Assembly (NCBI GenBank): GCA_025963465.1
Contig: JAOQAP010000228.1
Span: forward strand, 1-39,574
Source of the DNA: Flavipsychrobacter sp.
Lineage (GTDB): Bacteria > Bacteroidota > Bacteroidia > Chitinophagales > Chitinophagaceae
Direction of reading: 5' to 3'
DNA: 39,574 bases
Shown here one piece after another: positions 35,565-39,574 of this stretch. The notes beneath the pieces were generated by a model. That model did no database searches. It was given only the letters and a program-made list of their open reading frames with translations, and had not been told where the DNA came from. Made by a program: the position numbers and the translations under genes. Positions within the stretch are counted from its first letter, which is position 1. Every line of letters starts with the position of its first letter.

Positions 35565-36539
35565 ATGAAGAACGTATCCATACTTGTTCCGGAAACTGCG
35601 GTAATAGAAGCAGTTGCAGATCCGCATTATATGTTCAATGCGGTAAATCAATTCCTGGTAGCATCAGGCAAAGAACCATTGTTCAATGTGAAGCTGGTAG
35701 GCGTGGCAAAAGATGTGAAGCTGAACAATAGCCTGTTCACCGTGCATACCGATTGCCAGTTGGAAGATGTAAAGAAGACAGACCTCATATTCATACCTGC
35801 TCTTAGCGGAGATATGGCACATGCTGTATCGTTGAATAAGAACCTGGTCCCCTGGATCGTTGATCAATATATAGGTGGAGCTGAAGTAGCTTCGCTTTGC
35901 CTGGGTGCCTTCCTGCTGGCATCTACCGGCCTGCTCAATGGTAAGAAATGTTCTACGCACTGGGGCTTTGCCAATGAGTTCAGGGGCATGTTCCCTGACG
36001 TGGAACTTGTGGATGGTAGCATCATCACCGAAGAGCATCGTATCTACTCCAGTGGTGGCGCTAATTCTTACTGGAATTTATTACTATACCTCGTAGAGAA
36101 ATATACGGACCGTGACACCGCTATACTTGCCTCCAAGTATTTTGCAATAGATATAGACCGTGAGAGCCAGGCAGCATTCATGATGTTTAAAGGGCAGAAG
36201 GAGCATGATGATGAGGAAATACTACAGGCGCAGGAGTTTATAGAAGAGAATTACCAGGATAGGTTGACGGTCGATCAGCTTGCCGATAAATTTGCTATTG
36301 GTAAACGTAGCTTCGAGCGCAGGTTCAGAAAGGCCACCAATAACACGGTAATAGAATATGCCCAGCGTGTAAAAATAGAAGCGGCTAAAAGAAGCTTTGA
36401 GACCAGCCGCAAGAATATCACGGAAGTAATGTTCGACGTAGGTTACACAGATACCAAAGCATTCCGGACCATCTTCAAAAGACATACCGGCCTCACACCC
36501 ATAGAATACAGGAATAAGTACCACAAACAGGTAGCGTGA
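35565..36539 (+). CDS. GlxA-family transcriptional regulator (DJ-1/PfpI domain + AraC HTH)
   Basis: 324 aa from the ATG at 35565 (MKNVSILVPETAVIEAVADP). Residues about 3-190 are a DJ-1/PfpI-like domain with the nucleophile-elbow Cys in VASLCLGAFLLASTGLLNGK. Residues about 215-322 are the double AraC helix-turn-helix (RLTVDQLADKFAIGKRSFER, ITEVMFDVGYTDTKAFRTIF, HTGLTPIEYRNKY). GlxA-type regulators sense metabolites through the DJ-1-like domain. It is divergent from the small-enzyme operon at 35448 (117 nt apart), the standard layout for a regulator and its target, so it likely controls that operon and itself. Confidence 0.92.
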   Translation: MKNVSILVPETAVIEAVADPHYMFNAVNQFLVASGKEPLFNVKLVGVAKDVKLNNSLFTVHTDCQLEDVKKTDLIFIPALSGDMAHAVSLNKNLVPWIVDQYIGGAEVASLCLGAFLLASTGLLNGKKCSTHWGFANEFRGMFPDVELVDGSIITEEHRIYSSGGANSYWNLLLYLVEKYTDRDTAILASKYFAIDIDRESQAAFMMFKGQKEHDDEEILQAQEFIEENYQDRLTVDQLADKFAIGKRSFERRFRKATNNTVIEYAQRVKIEAAKRSFETSRKNITEVMFDVGYTDTKAFRTIFKRHTGLTPIEYRNKYHKQVA

Positions 36540-36552
36540 TAATTGCCTTATC

Positions 36553-36585
36553 AGATTTGACAACTTTTAGAAAGTTGTCAAATCT
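36553..36585. repeat. Perfect 15-bp inverted repeat between convergent genes
   Basis: AGATTTGACAACTTT (36553-36567), loop TAG, AAAGTTGTCAAATCT (36571-36585). It lies between the stop of the GlxA gene and the stop of the T9SS protein (36595). No clear T-run follows on either strand, so it may be a bidirectional terminator, a palindromic repeat or a binding site. Confidence 0.7.
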
Positions 36586-36594
36586 AAATACAGT

Positions 36595-39574
36595 TTATTG
36601 CTCTACCACAATATGAAATACCTCATTCACCTTATCCCCGTGAATGCTCAATAGGTACATGCCATTTGCTAAAGTGTTGGCTAGCTTTACCTGTTCGTTG
36701 AGATTGCCATTCTTAGGCTGTACCCGGCTGTTATATACTACTTGCCCCAACAGGTCTGTTATTACAAGTGATACTTCATCGCTGCGTGTCGCTATTCTTC
36801 CCTTTATTGTAAACGTTCCCTTGTTCGGATTTGGGACTATAGTTATCCCATCTCCGTTTCCTATCGTATTCACACCCAGGTTATGACAATAGATATATAC
36901 CCAGCCAAAGGTGGTAATATTACATGGCCCACTGCTGGTTACTACACAGGTTACAGAATCCTGTACCAGGGTGTCGAACTGGTTGCTGATATAAGTATTG
37001 GTAGTAGCGCCCGGTATCGGGTAGCCATTCATATACCACTGGTAAGTTGGTGACGGACCTGCATTTTCTGCTATAGCTGTCAGCGTATCGCTGATGCCTA
37101 TGCCTATATTTGTGCCCGGATTGGCAATTACCGAAACATGCGGTATGATAGGGGTGTCTACGGTCATTACAATACTGCTGCTCGGCACTGTTGCTTTTAC
37201 GAGACAAATGTAGTTGCTCATCATGTTGCAATAAACAACGTCCTTGTTGGCAGGCACATAAGTAAACGTAGGTCCGCTGCCAACGCTTGCTGTATTTACA
37301 AACCACTGGTAGGTGGGTGACTTGCCTCCAAATACGGGCAATGCAGTAAGTGTTACCGGTGAGCCTTCGCATATGGTATCTCCGGGTGCAGCGTCTATTG
37401 TTGCAGATGGTATTACCGGGTCAAGTACTTTCATCTTTACAGATGAGCTTACGATAGCAGGTGTGGCACACAAGGCAGAGCTGGTAAGCGTGAATGTAAC
37501 TACATCGCCGTCTGCAGGAATAAAAGAATAGGATTTGGTCAGGCTTGTTATTGTTCCGTTCACATCCCACCTGTATGTTGGCGAGGTGCCTTCGTTTGTA
37601 GTGACAGCAGTATACTTGTCAAGTTGTCCTGAGCATATTGTATCTCCCGGCGCTGCAATAATATTTACAGTTGGCGTAACAGAGGGAATCACTGTTGTAA
37701 TAACACTGCCGCTCATACTGCTGCTGCATCCCGTCAGGGCATTAGTTGCTACCACAGTATACGTTCCGCCAACGGTCTGTAGCCCGAAGTCGAGGATTAT
37801 TCCTGTCCCTGCTACGGGGCCGGTTGCTATTACACCACCTATATACAGGAAGTAATTAACACCCACTGTCGATCCCGTCAATCCTACATGTACGCCGGGC
37901 CCTGTAGAACATATTGTTCCTCCTCCAGTTATTGAATATGACGTTGGTAATGGTACTACATTTATGGGTAACGATACATCACAGCCCGGTGCCATGGAGT
38001 ATATTATAGACGTAGTGCCCAATGATAAACCTGTTGCTGATCCGGATATAGAACCTATTGTAGCTACTGTTGTGACAGAGCTGCTCCACGTACCACCCGG
38101 CACACTATCGGAAAACAGGGCTGATGAACCGAAACAGATAGTTGTGGTTCCTGATATCGGTTTTGGCAATGGTGTTACTGTTGCCGCCACAACTGCGGCG
38201 CAGCCTGTGGGTAAAGTATAAGATATGGTAGCAATGCCCGGCGTTATTCCCGCTATATTACCAAATGCATCAATCGTTGCTATCGCTGTATTGTCGCTGC
38301 TCCAACTGCCGCCTGTTGTAGCGTCAGATAGTATAGCCATATGTCCTATGCAGAGTCTGTTCTGACCTGTGACAGCTAATGGAACTGGATTTACGGTAAC
38401 GCTGGTGGAAATAAAGCATCCTGTTGACAGTGTATAAGTTATTGTAGCTGTTCCTAATGCGATACCGGATATAATACCTGTAGTAACACCTGCCGATGCA
38501 ATAGCAGAATTACTGCTGCTCCATATGCCTGTTCCTGTATCGCTGAGTGTAGTTGTTGATCCTATGCAAACATTAGTATTGCCTGATATAGCCGCAGGTA
38601 GCGGGTTGACAGTTAGGGAAACAGTCGCAGCGCAACCTGTAGGTAGCGTATAGGCAATAACTGAATTGCCTGCTGATACGCCATTGGCTATGCCGGAGAA
38701 AATACCGACTGTAGCTATAGTTGTGACGCCGCTGCTCCAAGTTCCTCCTGATGGGAAACTGGACAAACTGGTGCTCATTCCCTCACATACACTTGCTATG
38801 CCTGTTATTGGCGCAGGTAAAGAATTAACCGTGAGGATTTTACTCACGCTGCACCCCGTTGGCAATGTATACACCACAGTAGCTGTTCCGGGCGATATAC
38901 CGGTTACAATACCGGATGTGCTGCCTACAGATATCCTGCCACTGCTGCTCCATGTGCCACCTGCAGAGCTGGTAAGCGTAATTGTTGTGGTCATGCACAC
39001 CGTTGATGGCCCTGCTATTGGTGCAGGCAGTGGATTTATGGTAACTGTTGCCACGGCAGGACAGCCGCTCAGTGTATAGCTGATCAGTACTGCGCCTGCA
39101 GACATGCCCGACACTAATCCTGTTGTTGGGTTTACGGTGGCTATCACTGTATTGCTGCTGTTCCATGTGCCACCTGTAGTTGGGTTTGATAAGGTTGTTG
39201 TTTGACCTACACATGTAAATTTAGTTCCCGTAATATTTGGTGGTAGCGGAACTACTGTAACCGTATAGTTAGCCGTACATCCCTTGGGCGTTGTATATAT
39301 TATAGATGTTACCCCTGCACTGCTGCCTGTTACTTTCCCGGTACTTACGCCAACAGTTGCAGCAAGTGTGTTGCTGCTGCTCCATGTGCCGCCCAAGGTT
39401 GTGTCTGCCAGAGTGGTCGATGATCCTGCACATACTACATGGCTGCCGGTTATAGGCGACATAGGGTTAATGATAAGGGCGGTAATAGCATTGCATCCCG
39501 ACGCCAGTGTATAAGATACTAATATCGTTCCTGATGCGAATGGGGTAACCGCTCCCGTTACAGCATCAATTACC
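36595..39574 (-). CDS. Giant Ig-repeat surface protein with type-A T9SS sorting domain, N-terminus outside the window
   Basis: The open frame runs from the stop at 36595 through the right window edge, at least 992 codons; an internal ATG at 39462 is not a start, because upstream codons continue a repeat (VTGAVTPFASGTILVSYTL). From the edge inward: one partial and seven full Big_2-like repeats of about 73-76 aa (GGTWSSSN ... GIVTGISPGTATV ... GC), one copy of the GGGTIC ... ILDFG module also found in the adhesin, three Ig/PKD-like repeats (APGDTIC ... PTYRW ...), then the type-A sorting domain (VPNPNKGTFTIKG, LVITDLLGQVVYNS, NGMYLLSIHGDKV, FHIVVEQ). It is exported by T9SS and likely anchored by sortase-like PorU through A-LPS. 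An adhesin or matrix role is inferred. Confidence 0.9.
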   Translation of the reverse strand, partial: VIDAVTGAVTPFASGTILVSYTLASGCNAITALIINPMSPITGSHVVCAGSSTTLADTTLGGTWSSSNTLAATVGVSTGKVTGSSAGVTSIIYTTPKGCTANYTVTVVPLPPNITGTKFTCVGQTTTLSNPTTGGTWNSSNTVIATVNPTTGLVSGMSAGAVLISYTLSGCPAVATVTINPLPAPIAGPSTVCMTTTITLTSSAGGTWSSSGRISVGSTSGIVTGISPGTATVVYTLPTGCSVSKILTVNSLPAPITGIASVCEGMSTSLSSFPSGGTWSSGVTTIATVGIFSGIANGVSAGNSVIAYTLPTGCAATVSLTVNPLPAAISGNTNVCIGSTTTLSDTGTGIWSSSNSAIASAGVTTGIISGIALGTATITYTLSTGCFISTSVTVNPVPLAVTGQNRLCIGHMAILSDATTGGSWSSDNTAIATIDAFGNIAGITPGIATISYTLPTGCAAVVAATVTPLPKPISGTTTICFGSSALFSDSVPGGTWSSSVTTVATIGSISGSATGLSLGTTSIIYSMAPGCDVSLPINVVPLPTSYSITGGGTICSTGPGVHVGLTGSTVGVNYFLYIGGVIATGPVAGTGIILDFGLQTVGGTYTVVATNALTGCSSSMSGSVITTVIPSVTPTVNIIAAPGDTICSGQLDKYTAVTTNEGTSPTYRWDVNGTITSLTKSYSFIPADGDVVTFTLTSSALCATPAIVSSSVKMKVLDPVIPSATIDAAPGDTICEGSPVTLTALPVFGGKSPTYQWFVNTASVGSGPTFTYVPANKDVVYCNMMSNYICLVKATVPSSSIVMTVDTPIIPHVSVIANPGTNIGIGISDTLTAIAENAGPSPTYQWYMNGYPIPGATTNTYISNQFDTLVQDSVTCVVTSSGPCNITTFGWVYIYCHNLGVNTIGNGDGITIVPNPNKGTFTIKGRIATRSDEVSLVITDLLGQVVYNSRVQPKNGNLNEQVKLANTLANGMYLLSIHGDKVNEVFHIVVEQ

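Noticed and set aside
36595-39574. Long open frames on the plus strand inside the T9SS protein gene (e.g. 37535-37855, 38666-39079)
   Set aside because: They are antisense shadows of repeats on the minus strand with Val/Pro-rich translations and no start signals; the same holds for the minus-strand frames inside 11536-15996.

Overview
The window looks like a chromosomal piece of a Bacteroidota bacterium, most likely from the Chitinophagaceae or a nearby group (the family placement is inference). Three things point there. Two very large surface proteins carry type IX secretion system (T9SS) C-terminal signals, one type B (gliding-motility-associated) and one type A. The type-B protein is followed by a PorP/SprF-like and a PorE-like OmpA protein. 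Six promoters of the Bacteroidota form TTG/TTTG-N18..21-TAnnTTTG can be read directly, upstream of a tRNA and five protein genes.

Layout. 1-504: 3' truncated msrA (minus). 681-838: promoter, tRNA-Ser(UGA) and terminator. 1048-1850: eroded patch with a truncated dihydrofolate-reductase-family fragment, a small lipocalin-like protein, a frameshifted VOC (glyoxalase) fragment and a REP-like palindrome. 1963-8268: lipoprotein, serine hydrolase-TPR fusion, LRR-protein kinase fusion, YdeI-family protein, UDG-fold-like protein, second lipoprotein. 8402-11190: TPR histidine kinase and NarL/LuxR response regulator. 11303-19194: a complete T9SS surface-protein operon: promoter, about 200-nt structured leader, 1486-aa Ig-repeat adhesin with type-B CTD, SprF-like protein, PorE-like OmpA protein, terminator. 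19216-21700: secreted protein with about 14-15 WD40 repeats. 21760-23059: metallophosphoesterase and DinB-family protein.

23199-31489 (minus strand) is a catabolic block. In transcription order it holds a CocE/S15-type hydrolase, an APC amino-acid permease, homogentisate dioxygenase (hmgA), 4-hydroxyphenylpyruvate dioxygenase (hpd) and phenylacetyl-CoA epoxidase subunits paaA-B-C-D. Together it would take peptides or amino acids to tyrosine/phenylalanine breakdown by two ring-opening routes. However, hpd is split by a frameshift that looks like an 8-nt deletion, and no paaE reductase is present.

31646-36539: phzF-like gene; two minus-strand clusters of small enzymes (flavodoxin-like, two VOC proteins, YdeI/DUF1905, dihydrofolate-reductase-like, NTF2-like); and a divergent GlxA-type AraC regulator with a nearly leaderless promoter. 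36595 to the right edge (minus): a second giant Ig-repeat surface protein with a type-A CTD, open at its N-terminus, built from the same two repeat modules as the plus-strand adhesin. No insertion sequence, prophage or CRISPR array was seen. The best candidates for something undescribed are the structured leader plus modular adhesin system, the LRR-kinase fusion and the broken hpd inside an otherwise intact operon.
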